DNA from: Lentisphaera sp.
GTDB taxonomy: Bacteria > Verrucomicrobiota > Lentisphaeria > Victivallales > GWF2-50-93
Assembly: GCA_020721745.1 (NCBI GenBank)
Contig: DYMC01000042.1
Coordinates: 1 to 14,999, forward strand
Reading direction: 5' to 3'
DNA length: 14,999 nucleotides
Every line of letters begins with the position of its first letter. Position 1 is the stretch's first letter. Under the pieces are notes generated by a model, which saw only the letters and a list, made by a program, of their open reading frames with translations, was not told where the DNA came from and did not search any database. A program made the translations under genes and the position numbers. Positions 7,517 to 14,817 of the stretch are shown piece by piece.

Positions 7517-9529
7517 TCAGAGGGAGCTCTTCTTGAGCTCGACTTCGTAGATGTGGATTTTGTCGCCTTCCTGGAAGTCCACGAAGTTGTCCAGGCGTAT
7601 TCCGCATTCGAAACCCTGCCTGACCTCGCGGACATCGTCGTGGAAGCGCCTGAGCGACTGCACCGAGCCGTTGTAGATGAGTTCCTCGCCGCGGAAGACC
7701 CTGGCCTTGGCACCGACCCTGACCAGGCCGCTGTTGACCATGCATCCGCAGACCTTCGGTCCCTTGGACAGCTCGAATATTTTGAGTATGGTCGCGTCGC
7801 CAAGGGATTTCTCCCTCGACTCCGGGGCGAGCTTGCCCTCGAGGGCATCCTTGATATCCTCGACGAGCTCGTAGATGATGCTGTAGAGACGTATCTCGAC
7901 GTTTTCCTTCTTCGCCAGCTGGTTGACGCCCGGATTGACTCGGACGTGGAAGCCGACAACAATGGCCTTGGATGCGGATGCCAGCAGGATGTCGTTCTCG
8001 GTGATCGCCCCCGTCGAGGCGAGCACCACGTCTATCGCGATCTTGTCGGAAGGGAGTTTCGACAGTGATTCTTTGATAGCCTCGATGGAGCCCTGCACGT
8101 CGGTTTTTACGAGGAGCGCAAGAGTTGGTTTCTGGTCCTGTGCGTATCTATTGAGGAGATCCTCCAGATTCGCCGCAGGGCCGACGTTCTTGGATAGTTC
8201 TCTGCGCTTGTTGTCGAGGCATCTCCTGTCGGCTATTTCCCTGGCCTCCCTTTCATTCTCGCAAACCACGAAGACGGTTCCTGCGGGGGGCACGCTGGAG
8301 AGGCCGACGAGCTTTGCCGGCATTCCGGGGAGCACCTCGTCCAGCCTGTCGTTGGATGTTCCGACGAGGCTCTTGACCTTCCCGCAGACTTCGCCGCAGA
8401 GGACGAAATCGCCTCTTTTGAGTGTTCCGTTCTGGACGAGGACGTTGACTGTCGGGCCGAGTCCCTGCTCGAGCTGGGCCTCGATGACCACGCCTCTTGC
8501 TCTTTTCTTCGGGTTGGCCTTGATCTGGAGCATTTCCGCCTCGAGGAGTATGCGTTCTATGAGGTCGGTGATTCCGTCTCCTCTGATAGCCGATACCTTC
8601 ACGACGGCGGTGTCTCCGCCCCATTCCTCGGGCTGGAGCCCGTGCTGCTGCATCTGTCTGAGCACCTTTCCCGGGTCGGCCCCGGGAAGATCCATCTTGT
8701 TCAAGGCTATTATTATCGGAACCTTTGCGGCCTTGGCGTGGTTCAGTGCCTCCACGGTCTGCGGCATGAAGCCGTCGTCGGCGGCCACGACCAGGACGGC
8801 TATGTCGGTGATGCTGGCTCCGCGGGCCCTCATTGCGGTGAAGGCCTCGTGCCCGGGGGTGTCTATGAATGTCACGGACTTGTTCCCATGCCGGATCACG
8901 GATGCTCCGATGTGCTGTGTGATTCCGCCCGCCTCTCCGCCGGCGACATCAGTCTTGCGGATGGCGTCCTGCAAGGAGGTCTTGCCATGGTCCACGTGGC
9001 CGAGGAAGGTTACCACCGGGGGTCTTTCCTCCAGATCCTCGGGCGAATCCTCCTCCTGGATGTCCTCCGGCTCTGGCTTCTTTTCGTGGCTTTCATCTCC
9101 CACGTGGTCGTTCTTCTCCCTCTTGTCTACGATGAGTATCTTCCCGAACTTCTTCGCTATCTTCTTGGCCACCGAGTGGTCAACGACCTGGTTGATGTTG
9201 GCCAGGACGTTCATCGCCATCAGCGATGTTATCACCTCGTTGGGCTTGCGTCCAAGGGACTCGGCGAGGGATTTGACTGTTATCGGGGTCTTCAGATGGA
9301 CGGTGTCGGGCTCGTCCTTGCTGGCGGGTTTCAGTTCCTTGGAGAGATCGCGGAGATGCTCCTCGACGATGTCCACCAGGCTTTGCTCGACCACGCTTGA
9401 GATGTTCTTGACCCCGACTCCCAACTCCTTCAGGGAGTCTATGGCCGCCGCCGCAGGCAGCTCGAACTTCTTCAGAATGTCCTTGAGCTTGACCCCGCCT
9501 TTCTCCATTTTCTTCTTCTTGAAAGCCAT
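7517..9529 (-). CDS. infB: Translation initiation factor IF-2
   Basis: GTPase that delivers initiator tRNA to the 30S subunit and promotes subunit joining. The 670-residue product has two IF2_N-like helical modules in a short N-terminal region (about 12-55 and 80-130), an acidic linker, then the G domain: G1 GHVDHGKTS (177-185), G2 GGITQHIG, G3 DTPGHEAF, G4 NKMD and a G5 SAI. Domains II, III and IV follow, ending in the fMet-tRNA-binding C2 domain (RRFHDDVREVRQGFECGI). The N-terminal extension is short compared with many IF-2 proteins. The ATG at 9529 has only a weak binding site and lies 23 nt after nusA, so re-initiation by ribosomes leaving nusA is plausible. Confidence 0.97.
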   Translation of the reverse strand: MAFKKKKMEKGGVKLKDILKKFELPAAAAIDSLKELGVGVKNISSVVEQSLVDIVEEHLRDLSKELKPASKDEPDTVHLKTPITVKSLAESLGRKPNEVITSLMAMNVLANINQVVDHSVAKKIAKKFGKILIVDKREKNDHVGDESHEKKPEPEDIQEEDSPEDLEERPPVVTFLGHVDHGKTSLQDAIRKTDVAGGEAGGITQHIGASVIRHGNKSVTFIDTPGHEAFTAMRARGASITDIAVLVVAADDGFMPQTVEALNHAKAAKVPIIIALNKMDLPGADPGKVLRQMQQHGLQPEEWGGDTAVVKVSAIRGDGITDLIERILLEAEMLQIKANPKKRARGVVIEAQLEQGLGPTVNVLVQNGTLKRGDFVLCGEVCGKVKSLVGTSNDRLDEVLPGMPAKLVGLSSVPPAGTVFVVCENEREAREIADRRCLDNKRRELSKNVGPAANLEDLLNRYAQDQKPTLALLVKTDVQGSIEAIKESLSKLPSDKIAIDVVLASTGAITENDILLASASKAIVVGFHVRVNPGVNQLAKKENVEIRLYSIIYELVEDIKDALEGKLAPESREKSLGDATILKIFELSKGPKVCGCMVNSGLVRVGAKARVFRGEELIYNGSVQSLRRFHDDVREVRQGFECGIRLDNFVDFQEGDKIHIYEVELKKSSL

Positions 9530-9552
9530 TATCTGCGCCTACCCCTGGTTTT

Positions 9553-10788
9553 TCAGTCCTTGTCCCTGATGTCTTTTATCTTCGCGATGTCCTCTTCGGG
9601 CATTCCCTCTATCTTGGCGATGTCGGAAAGTTCGGCGGCCTTGAGACCGTCCACGGTGAGATAGCCGTTGCTGACCAGGAGCCTGGCCGATTCGGGGCTT
9701 ATGCTCATGGCCTCGGAGAGGGTCTTGACAGCCGTGTCTATCTGCTCCTGGAAGGCGGCCTTCGTCTCCTCCTCGCTCATGATGTTCACCTTCCAGTCGA
9801 GAAGCTTGGTCGTGAGCCGCACGTTCTGCCCCCTCTTGCCTATCGCGAGGGAAAGCTGCTCCGGCTCGACGGTGATGTTGAGGGAGCGGGTCGCCTCGTC
9901 CACGTCTATCTTCTTTATCTGCGCCGGCTGGAATGCCTTCATGGCGAAGGATTTCAGGTCGTCGTCGAATTCGACGATGTCTATCTTCTCCCCGTTGAGT
10001 TCGGATGTCACGTTCTTGACCCTCATGCCCTTCATGCCAACACATGCGCCGATGGGGTCTATGTTCGGGTCCTTGCTTGTGACGGCGATCTTGGTGCGCA
10101 GTCCGGGCTCGCGGGCTATCTTGCGTATCTGCACTATGCCGTCATGTATCTCGGAGACTTCCCGTTCGAAGAGCTTTGCGACGAATTCCGGCGCCGTTCT
10201 TGTGAGAATGAGGCTCGGCCCCGAGCCGGAAGTCTCGACCGATCTGAGCAGTGCCGATATCCTTTCCCCCTGGGAATATACATCCCCCGGCATCTTGTCG
10301 TGCAGGGAGAGTATCCCCTCGGCCTTGCCGAAGTCAACGATGACTGCGCCCGACTCGAACCTGCGGACTGTCCCGCCCACTATCTCGCCAATCTTGTCCT
10401 CGAACTCCTCCTTGACTATCGCCTTTTCGGCCTTGCGGAGCTGCTGCGTGATGGTCTGCTTCGCGGCCTGGGCGGCTATCCTGCCGAAGTTGCTGGGGGT
10501 CACCTCCCATTTGATGCTGTCCCCTATCTTCGCGGATGGAAGTTTCGTCCTCGCCTTCTGAAGCGTTATTTGGTCGTCGTTGGGATTCGCCTCGACCACC
10601 TCGAGGATGGCCCATGCCTTGATGTCCCCGGTCTTCAAGTCGAGCTTCACCTCGATGTTCGTGGCAGGATTGATGCTTTTCTTCGACGCATTCAGAATTG
10701 CCTTCTCGACAGCCTCCGCGAGCTTCTCTTTGCCTATGCCGCGTTCCTGCTCCAGGTATTCGAGTATCGCAAGTAGTTCCTTGTTCAT
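9553..10788 (-). CDS. nusA: Transcription termination/antitermination factor NusA
   Basis: RNA-polymerase-associated factor controlling pausing, termination and antitermination. The 411-residue product contains the N-terminal polymerase-binding domain (1 to about 125), an S1 domain (about 135-200, GEIVGGTVRRFESGAVIVDF), two KH domains (VGMKGMRVKNVTSELNGEKI and IGKRGQNVRLTTKLL), and a C-terminal helix-hairpin-helix segment (about 350-411, ISPESARLLVSNGYLTVDG). GGAG lies 9 nt before the ATG. It is the first gene of the cluster; the rimP gene that commonly precedes nusA is absent. Its leader holds a terminator-like hairpin, which would suit autoregulation by NusA. Confidence 0.96.
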   Translation of the reverse strand: MNKELLAILEYLEQERGIGKEKLAEAVEKAILNASKKSINPATNIEVKLDLKTGDIKAWAILEVVEANPNDDQITLQKARTKLPSAKIGDSIKWEVTPSNFGRIAAQAAKQTITQQLRKAEKAIVKEEFEDKIGEIVGGTVRRFESGAVIVDFGKAEGILSLHDKMPGDVYSQGERISALLRSVETSGSGPSLILTRTAPEFVAKLFEREVSEIHDGIVQIRKIAREPGLRTKIAVTSKDPNIDPIGACVGMKGMRVKNVTSELNGEKIDIVEFDDDLKSFAMKAFQPAQIKKIDVDEATRSLNITVEPEQLSLAIGKRGQNVRLTTKLLDWKVNIMSEEETKAAFQEQIDTAVKTLSEAMSISPESARLLVSNGYLTVDGLKAAELSDIAKIEGMPEEDIAKIKDIRDKD

Positions 10789-10826
10789 CGCTTCTTTCTC
10801 CCCGTTGTTCCCGAGTCGTTAGCACT

Positions 10827-10855
10827 AAAAGAGAAGAGCGGGCCTAGACCCACTC
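10827..10855 (-). terminator. Intrinsic terminator/attenuator in the nusA leader
   Basis: On the minus strand GAGTGGG, loop TCTAGG, CCCGCTC forms a 7-bp GC-rich stem with one G-T pair, followed at once by TTCTCTTTT. This is a classic intrinsic terminator shape, about 40 nt before the nusA ATG. The upstream neighbour rpsT is divergent, so there is no other gene for it to terminate. The 3' arm can pair alternatively with GAGCGG at 10855-10860, which is mutually exclusive with the terminator stem. Confidence 0.65.
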
Positions 10856-10902
10856 CGCTCCCGACCAGCCCTTCCTTTCCAGAATGGAATGGCGAAGTCA
10901 GT

Positions 10903-10930
10903 AATCTATTCCACCATGCGGTTTTTTCAA
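10903..10930 (-). promoter_or_regulatory. Predicted promoter of the nusA-infB-rbfA-dxr operon
   Basis: On the minus strand, TTGAAA (10925-10930) and TAGATT (10903-10908) are separated by 16 bp, with 5/6 and 4/6 matches to the sigma70 consensus. Transcription would start near 10896, giving a leader of about 108 nt that contains the hairpin at 10836-10855. Confidence 0.6.
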
Positions 10931-10978
10931 TATAAAAAGCAAATAAATGCTTGAATAGTTTGCACGGTGCTGTATTTT
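10931..10978 (+). promoter_or_regulatory. Predicted rpsT promoter with A-rich upstream tract
   Basis: TTGAAT (10951-10956) and TATTTT (10973-10978), 16 bp apart, lie ahead of rpsT. The A/T-rich tract at 10931-10948 resembles an UP element, as found at strong ribosomal promoters. It is back-to-back with the nusA promoter, with 20 bp between the two -35 elements. Confidence 0.45.
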
Positions 10979-11007
10979 ACGCCGAAAATAAAAAGAGGAT
11001 TACGATA

Positions 11008-11259
11008 ATGGCGCATTCCAAATCTGCCGAGAAGAGGGCAAGACAGAATCTGAAGCACAGGGCGGCCAACAAGGCGAGAAACTCCGAGGTCTGGTCCATC
11101 GAGAAGAACTTGAGGGACGAGAAGGATGCGGAAAAAAAGAAGAAGATGCTTTCCATCTATTTCTCCAGGATAGACAAGGCAGTGAAGGCCAATGCGCTTT
11201 CCAAGGGCAAGGCTTCGAGGAAAAAGTCCAGGCTCGCCAAAGCGGCCAAGACAGCCTGA
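11008..11259 (+). CDS. rpsT: 30S ribosomal protein S20
   Basis: Primary 16S rRNA-binding protein of the small subunit. The 83-residue, very basic product starts with the family signature MAHSKSAEKRARQN and continues with LKHRAANKARNS; the middle is KKKKM-rich and the end is SRKKSRLAKAAK. The ATG at 11008 is preceded by AGAGGA (10994-10999) with 8 nt spacing; an upstream in-frame start would add residues absent from the family. It is divergent from nusA and followed after 3 nt by the PHP gene. Confidence 0.96.
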   Translation: MAHSKSAEKRARQNLKHRAANKARNSEVWSIEKNLRDEKDAEKKKKMLSIYFSRIDKAVKANALSKGKASRKKSRLAKAAKTA

Positions 11260-11262
11260 TCC

Positions 11263-12069
11263 ATGCCGTCTTGCAGCGATTGTCGCGTCGGCATCGTGCC
11301 CGTCGCCCGCGTACAAGACCTGCACGTCCATTCCGAACTGAGCTATTGCGCCGAAAAGGGGCTCGCCCCCGAATTCTACGCCGGGAAAATATCATCGTGT
11401 ACCAACGGTGCCCCGGAATTGGTGTGCATCACGGATCATTCGATGGCTGCGTATTTCCCGGAAGACATCGCATGGAAGTGGGAATTCATATCCGACAGCT
11501 CGATATTCGACGCATGGAGAGATTCCGGAAACGAAAAACTTGCGAAGCATATTGCCTTGCTAAAATCGCTTTCAGGCAGAGGCGTGTCCGCGGGAATTGA
11601 AACTGAAATGATGGACGACGGCAGGCTATGCTTCGATCCGGCCTTCGCGGACAAGCTCGACATCGTCATCGGAAGCGTCCACTTCCTTCCACCTGTCCCC
11701 CACGAGGAGATTTTCGGGTCCTGGCTTTCACATACGATGAGGCTGATGAACAGCGGAATAGACATCCTCGGCCATCCCTTCCGATGGATAGCGGCCAAAA
11801 TCGAGATAGGGGAGGATACGGTCAGCTCTGTGGTGGCGGAGGCGAAAAGATGCGGAGTGGCCCTCGAGCTCAATTCGCACTACAGGCATCCCCGGGAGGA
11901 CATCATGATGCTGAGGGCCTGCGCCGAGGCCGGCGCAAAAGTCACAATAGCCTCCGACTCCCACCGCAAGGAGGAGTTCGGCGACTACTCATACCATATG
12001 GACATCATGGAAAAGGCCGGCTACAGCCTTCCCGGCTACGGACTGGTCAAAACCGCAATACGGCATTAG
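11263..12069 (+). CDS. PHP-domain metal-dependent phosphoesterase
   Basis: A 268-residue protein of the polymerase-and-histidinol-phosphatase superfamily, whose members hydrolyse phosphate esters using two or three metal ions in a beta/alpha barrel. The metal-binding set looks complete: His21 and His23 (DLHVHSE), His59 (ITDHS), Glu113 (GIETE), His140 (GSVHF), His171 (LGHPF), and Asp232/His234 (SDSHR). The length matches histidinol-phosphatase-type proteins, but no his genes are near, so the substrate is open. The start lies 3 nt after the rpsT stop without a clear binding site, suggesting translation by coupling to rpsT. The promoter for the next gene overlaps its 3' end. Confidence 0.82.
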   Translation: MPSCSDCRVGIVPVARVQDLHVHSELSYCAEKGLAPEFYAGKISSCTNGAPELVCITDHSMAAYFPEDIAWKWEFISDSSIFDAWRDSGNEKLAKHIALLKSLSGRGVSAGIETEMMDDGRLCFDPAFADKLDIVIGSVHFLPPVPHEEIFGSWLSHTMRLMNSGIDILGHPFRWIAAKIEIGEDTVSSVVAEAKRCGVALELNSHYRHPREDIMMLRACAEAGAKVTIASDSHRKEEFGDYSYHMDIMEKAGYSLPGYGLVKTAIRH

Positions 12070-12072
12070 ATT
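12044..12072 (+). promoter_or_regulatory. Predicted promoter for aconitase inside the PHP gene end
   Basis: TGGTCA (12044-12049) and TAGATT (12067-12072), 17 bp apart, resemble a -35/-10 pair. The -10 includes the PHP stop codon TAG. The nonamer TAGATTAGC here also occurs at the predicted metX promoter. Confidence 0.45.
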
Positions 12073-12109
12073 AGCACTTTCAATTGCAACTAAAACGGGA
12101 GGACCTCCA

Positions 12110-14053
12110 ATGGCAAAAGGAACTTTGACACAGAAAATAATATCCGCGCATCTCGTGTCGGGCGGGGAGCGGACAGGCTCCGAGACGGGAATAAGGATAG
12201 ACCACACACTGACCCAGGACGCGACGGGCACCATGGCATACCTCGAACTCGAGGCCATGGGCGTGGAACGCGTGAAGACCGAGATCTCCGTGTCATACGT
12301 TGACCACAACATGATGCAGAACGGCCCCGAGAACAGCAACGACCACCTCTATCTGCAGACCGTCGCCGCGGCAAAGGGCGTATGGTTCTCGCGTCCCGGA
12401 AATGGAATCTGCCATCAGGTGCATCTGGAGAGGTTCGGAGCGCCAGGCAAGACCCTTCTCGGCTCCGACTCGCATACTCCGACCGGCGGAGGAATCGGCA
12501 TGCTCGCAATCGGGGCGGGCGGACTCGATGTGGCGCTGGCGATGGCCGGACAGCCATTCAGGCTCGCATATCCCAGGGTCGTGGGAATAAAACTTGAAGG
12601 CAGGCTCCCTGAATGGGTCGCCGCCAAGGACGTCATCCTCAAGGTTCTCAGCATCCTCAGCACAAAGGGGAATGTCGGCTCGGTCGTCGAGTATTTTGGA
12701 GAAGGGGTGAAGTCCCTGAGCGTCCCGGAGAGGGCGACAATCACCAACATGGGCGCCGAACTCGGGGTCACCACGTCCATATTCCCCTCCGACGAAAGGA
12801 CTCTCGAATTTCTCAAGGCGCAGGGCCGCGAGAAGAGCCACACCGCGCTGTCCGCCGATCCGGACGCCGAATACGACCGCGTCATCAAGATAGACCTTTC
12901 ATCCCTCGTCCCTCTCGCCGCTTGTCCGTCGAGCCCGGACAACATACGCAGTATCGAAGAGCTTGCCGGCACTCCAGTTTCGCAGGTGGTGATCGGCTCC
13001 TGCACCAACAGCTCCTTCGCCGACCTCATGCTCGCGAGGGAGATTCTCAAGGGAAAAATGGTCTCGGAAAAGGTATCCCTCGCCATAGCCCCGGGAAGCA
13101 GGCAGGTGATAAGGATGCTCTCGGACTGCGGCGCGCTCTCCGACCTGGTGTCCAGCGGTGCACGGATACTCGAATCCTCCTGCGGCCCTTGCATCGGGCA
13201 GGGATTCAGTCCCGCCGACGGAGCGGTGTCGCTGCGAACGTTCAACAGGAACTTTCCCGGCCGCACGGGCACGAAAAACGACGCCGTCTATATCGTTTCG
13301 CCACTTGTCGCCGCGGCTTCGGCGCTTGCCGGCTCCATCGCCGATCCGAGGAATCTCGGAATGAAATTGCCCAGGATTGAAACCCCTGCGAAATTCGCAG
13401 TTGACGACAGGATGATAATCCCGCCCGCTCCGGCCGGCACGAAAGTGGAGATAATCCGCAAGCCCACGATAGGGGAGCCGCCCGCAAACAGGCCTTTGCC
13501 GGAGAACATAGATGGAATAATCGTAATAAAAACCGGCGACAAGATCACTACCGACCACATCATGCCCGCAGGAAGCTACCTCAAATACAGAAGCAACATA
13601 CCGGCATACTCCAAATACGTCTTCGAGCCCCTGAACGAGAAAGGGAAAGCGACTTTCGCGGAACGGGCCGCAGGCATCAGAGACTCCGGAAAGCACGCGG
13701 TGATCGTAGGCAGGGACAGCTATGGACAGGGCTCCTCGCGCGAACATGCCGCAATATGCCCCATGTATCTCGGGGTCAAGGCAGTCATCGCGAACTCCAT
13801 CGAGAGAATACACTCCGCCAATCTGGTCAACTTCGGGATAATACCCCTGATCTTCGACAATCCATCCGACTACGACGCAGTAGAGGAAAATGCGAAAATC
13901 GCAGTCCGCGATATTCGCAGCCAGCTCAGACCGGGGGCAAAAATAAAGGCGGTCCTGTCCACGAAGTCCGGCGAAAAGGAAATAACCCTCTCTCACAAGC
14001 TCACCGACGAGGATGTCAAAATCATTCTCGCCGGAGGAAGACTGCACTGCTGA
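12110..14053 (+). CDS. acn: Aconitate hydratase, Aquifex-type
   Basis: 4Fe-4S dehydratase converting citrate to isocitrate in the TCA cycle. The 647-residue protein has the three-domain catalytic core, with cluster cysteines Cys298 (GSCTNSS), Cys358 and Cys361 (SSCGPCIGQG), and a C-terminal swivel domain with GRDSYGQGSSREHAA, joined in one chain. It is shorter than AcnA/AcnB (about 850-900) and resembles the shorter aconitase type described from Aquifex and others. GGAGG lies 7 nt before the ATG. A homoaconitase or isopropylmalate isomerase role is less likely, since the LeuC- and LeuD-like parts are fused and no leu genes are near. The stop codon lies at the base of a terminator hairpin. Two copies of the 13-bp near-palindrome lie in its 3' half. 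Confidence 0.9.
   Translation: MAKGTLTQKIISAHLVSGGERTGSETGIRIDHTLTQDATGTMAYLELEAMGVERVKTEISVSYVDHNMMQNGPENSNDHLYLQTVAAAKGVWFSRPGNGICHQVHLERFGAPGKTLLGSDSHTPTGGGIGMLAIGAGGLDVALAMAGQPFRLAYPRVVGIKLEGRLPEWVAAKDVILKVLSILSTKGNVGSVVEYFGEGVKSLSVPERATITNMGAELGVTTSIFPSDERTLEFLKAQGREKSHTALSADPDAEYDRVIKIDLSSLVPLAACPSSPDNIRSIEELAGTPVSQVVIGSCTNSSFADLMLAREILKGKMVSEKVSLAIAPGSRQVIRMLSDCGALSDLVSSGARILESSCGPCIGQGFSPADGAVSLRTFNRNFPGRTGTKNDAVYIVSPLVAAASALAGSIADPRNLGMKLPRIETPAKFAVDDRMIIPPAPAGTKVEIIRKPTIGEPPANRPLPENIDGIIVIKTGDKITTDHIMPAGSYLKYRSNIPAYSKYVFEPLNEKGKATFAERAAGIRDSGKHAVIVGRDSYGQGSSREHAAICPMYLGVKAVIANSIERIHSANLVNFGIIPLIFDNPSDYDAVEENAKIAVRDIRSQLRPGAKIKAVLSTKSGEKEITLSHKLTDEDVKIILAGGRLHC
13387..13399 (+). repeat. 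Dispersed 13-bp near-palindrome, copy 5
   Basis: TGCGAAATTCGCA in acn, with arms CTGCGAA/TTCGCAG (13386-13400). It encodes A-K-F-A. Confidence 0.6.
13891..13903 (+). repeat. Dispersed 13-bp near-palindrome, copy 6
   Basis: TGCGAAAATCGCA in acn, encoding A-K-I-A. A degenerate relative, GCGATATTCGC, follows at 13908-13918. Confidence 0.6.
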
Positions 14054-14084
14054 TAAATATTCGGGGATAGCCGAATATTTATTA
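14051..14084 (+). terminator. Terminator hairpin after aconitase
   Basis: A 14-bp stem (14051-14064 with 14071-14084, one G-T pair, 11 bp of it perfect) encloses the loop GGATAG. The acn stop codon TGA is the first part of the left arm. The stem is AT-rich at its base and the following T-tract is weak (GATTTAAG), so termination may be imperfect or bidirectional. Confidence 0.6.
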
Positions 14085-14161
14085 GATTTAAGCCCGAAAC
14101 TTGCAATCCCAAAAAAAAGTATTACTTTACTGCCATTAAAATATTATCAGGAGAGCAGGAA

Positions 14162-14398
14162 ATGACTACAATATCTCTGAAGATACCGGACATGGTCAAT
14201 CAAAAAATTTCTCAGGTTGCTGAAAAACGCGGAATAAACAAGTCGCAGTTGATCCGTCAGGCACTGGAACGGATGCTCGAATCAAAGGATTCCATAAGCT
14301 CTTCGTGCCTGGAAGCCGCGTCTGGACTTGCCGGTTCTCTAAACGGCCCGATTGATCTCTCATACGACAAAAAACACATGAATGGCTTCGGCAAATGA
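14162..14398 (+). CDS. Ribbon-helix-helix antitoxin of a type II toxin-antitoxin pair
   Basis: A 78-residue protein whose first 40 residues form a ribbon-helix-helix DNA-binding unit: strand TISLKIP, helix around VNQKISQVAEKRG, turn, helix KSQLIRQALERML. The C-terminal part (about 45-78) is polar and probably wraps the toxin. Such antitoxins repress their own operon and neutralise the partner nuclease. AGGAGA lies 7 nt before the ATG, and the stop overlaps the PIN gene by 4 nt (ATGA), the usual antitoxin-first arrangement. The family is clear and the specific subfamily unassigned. Confidence 0.82.
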   Translation: MTTISLKIPDMVNQKISQVAEKRGINKSQLIRQALERMLESKDSISSSCLEAASGLAGSLNGPIDLSYDKKHMNGFGK

Positions 14399-14817
14399 AG
14401 GGACATACGATAGTTGATACCGGGCCGATTGTCGCTCTTTTGAACGGTAGGGACAAGTTCCACGGCTGGACATGTGATATCCTTGATCAATTTTCCGCGC
14501 CTCTCCTCACTTGCGAGGCGGTTCTTGCCGAAGCATGCTTCCTGCTACAGGAAATACCAGGAGGACAAGACGCAGTCTTCGAACTCCTCGCGCGAGATGT
14601 GATACGGCTCAACTTTCAGATTTCAGAACACAAGAGTTCTGTTCGATCTCTAATGACCAAATACTCGAGCGTTCCGATGTCATTGGCGGACGCATGTCTT
14701 GTGAAAATGACCGAGCTACACGACGATTGCTCCTTGATAACGCTCGACTCAGATTTCACCATATATCGGAGAAATGGAAGGAATGTAATCCCAATTATCA
14801 TGCCAAAGCCTATATAA
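14395..14817 (+). CDS. vapC: PIN-domain ribonuclease toxin (VapC-like)
   Basis: A 140-residue PIN-domain protein; VapC toxins are Mg2+-dependent RNases that cut tRNA or rRNA. The acidic active-site residues are visible: Asp8 in IVDTGP, Glu41 or Glu46 in TCEAVLAEACF, Asp99 in SLADACLV, and Asp118/Asp120 in LITLDSDF. The domain appears intact. It overlaps the antitoxin upstream by 4 nt, and its TAA shares one base with the ATG of the next open frame. The cellular target cannot be read from the sequence. A plain PIN nuclease without toxin activity is possible but less likely given the partner. Confidence 0.82.
   Translation: MKGHTIVDTGPIVALLNGRDKFHGWTCDILDQFSAPLLTCEAVLAEACFLLQEIPGGQDAVFELLARDVIRLNFQISEHKSSVRSLMTKYSSVPMSLADACLVKMTELHDDCSLITLDSDFTIYRRNGRNVIPIIMPKPI

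Noticed and set aside
7923..9569. A 548-codon open frame on the plus strand opposite infB
   Set aside because: It is antisense to a fully conserved IF-2, shows no recognisable domain and has the low-complexity Ser/Thr/Pro-rich look of a shadow frame. The frames opposite ftsQ (24-989), dxr (3953-5101) and nusA (9668-10561) were rejected for the same reason.
10786..10854. A 22-codon GTG leader peptide overlapping the nusA start
   Set aside because: The frame overlaps the terminator stem, starts with GTG, and encodes no run of a regulatory amino acid. Chance is the simpler explanation.
10789..10920. A tRNA gene in the nusA leader
   Set aside because: The region has GC-rich stems and CGACCA-like ends, but no T-loop GGTTCGA motif and no cloverleaf on either strand.
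14101..14128. Promoter TTGCAA/TACTTT for the toxin-antitoxin pair
   Set aside because: The -10 match is poor, and several A/T-rich alternatives (TAAAAT, TATTAT) lack a -35. A promoter must lie in 14085-14161 unless the acn terminator is read through, but I cannot place it. I also saw no clear operator palindrome.
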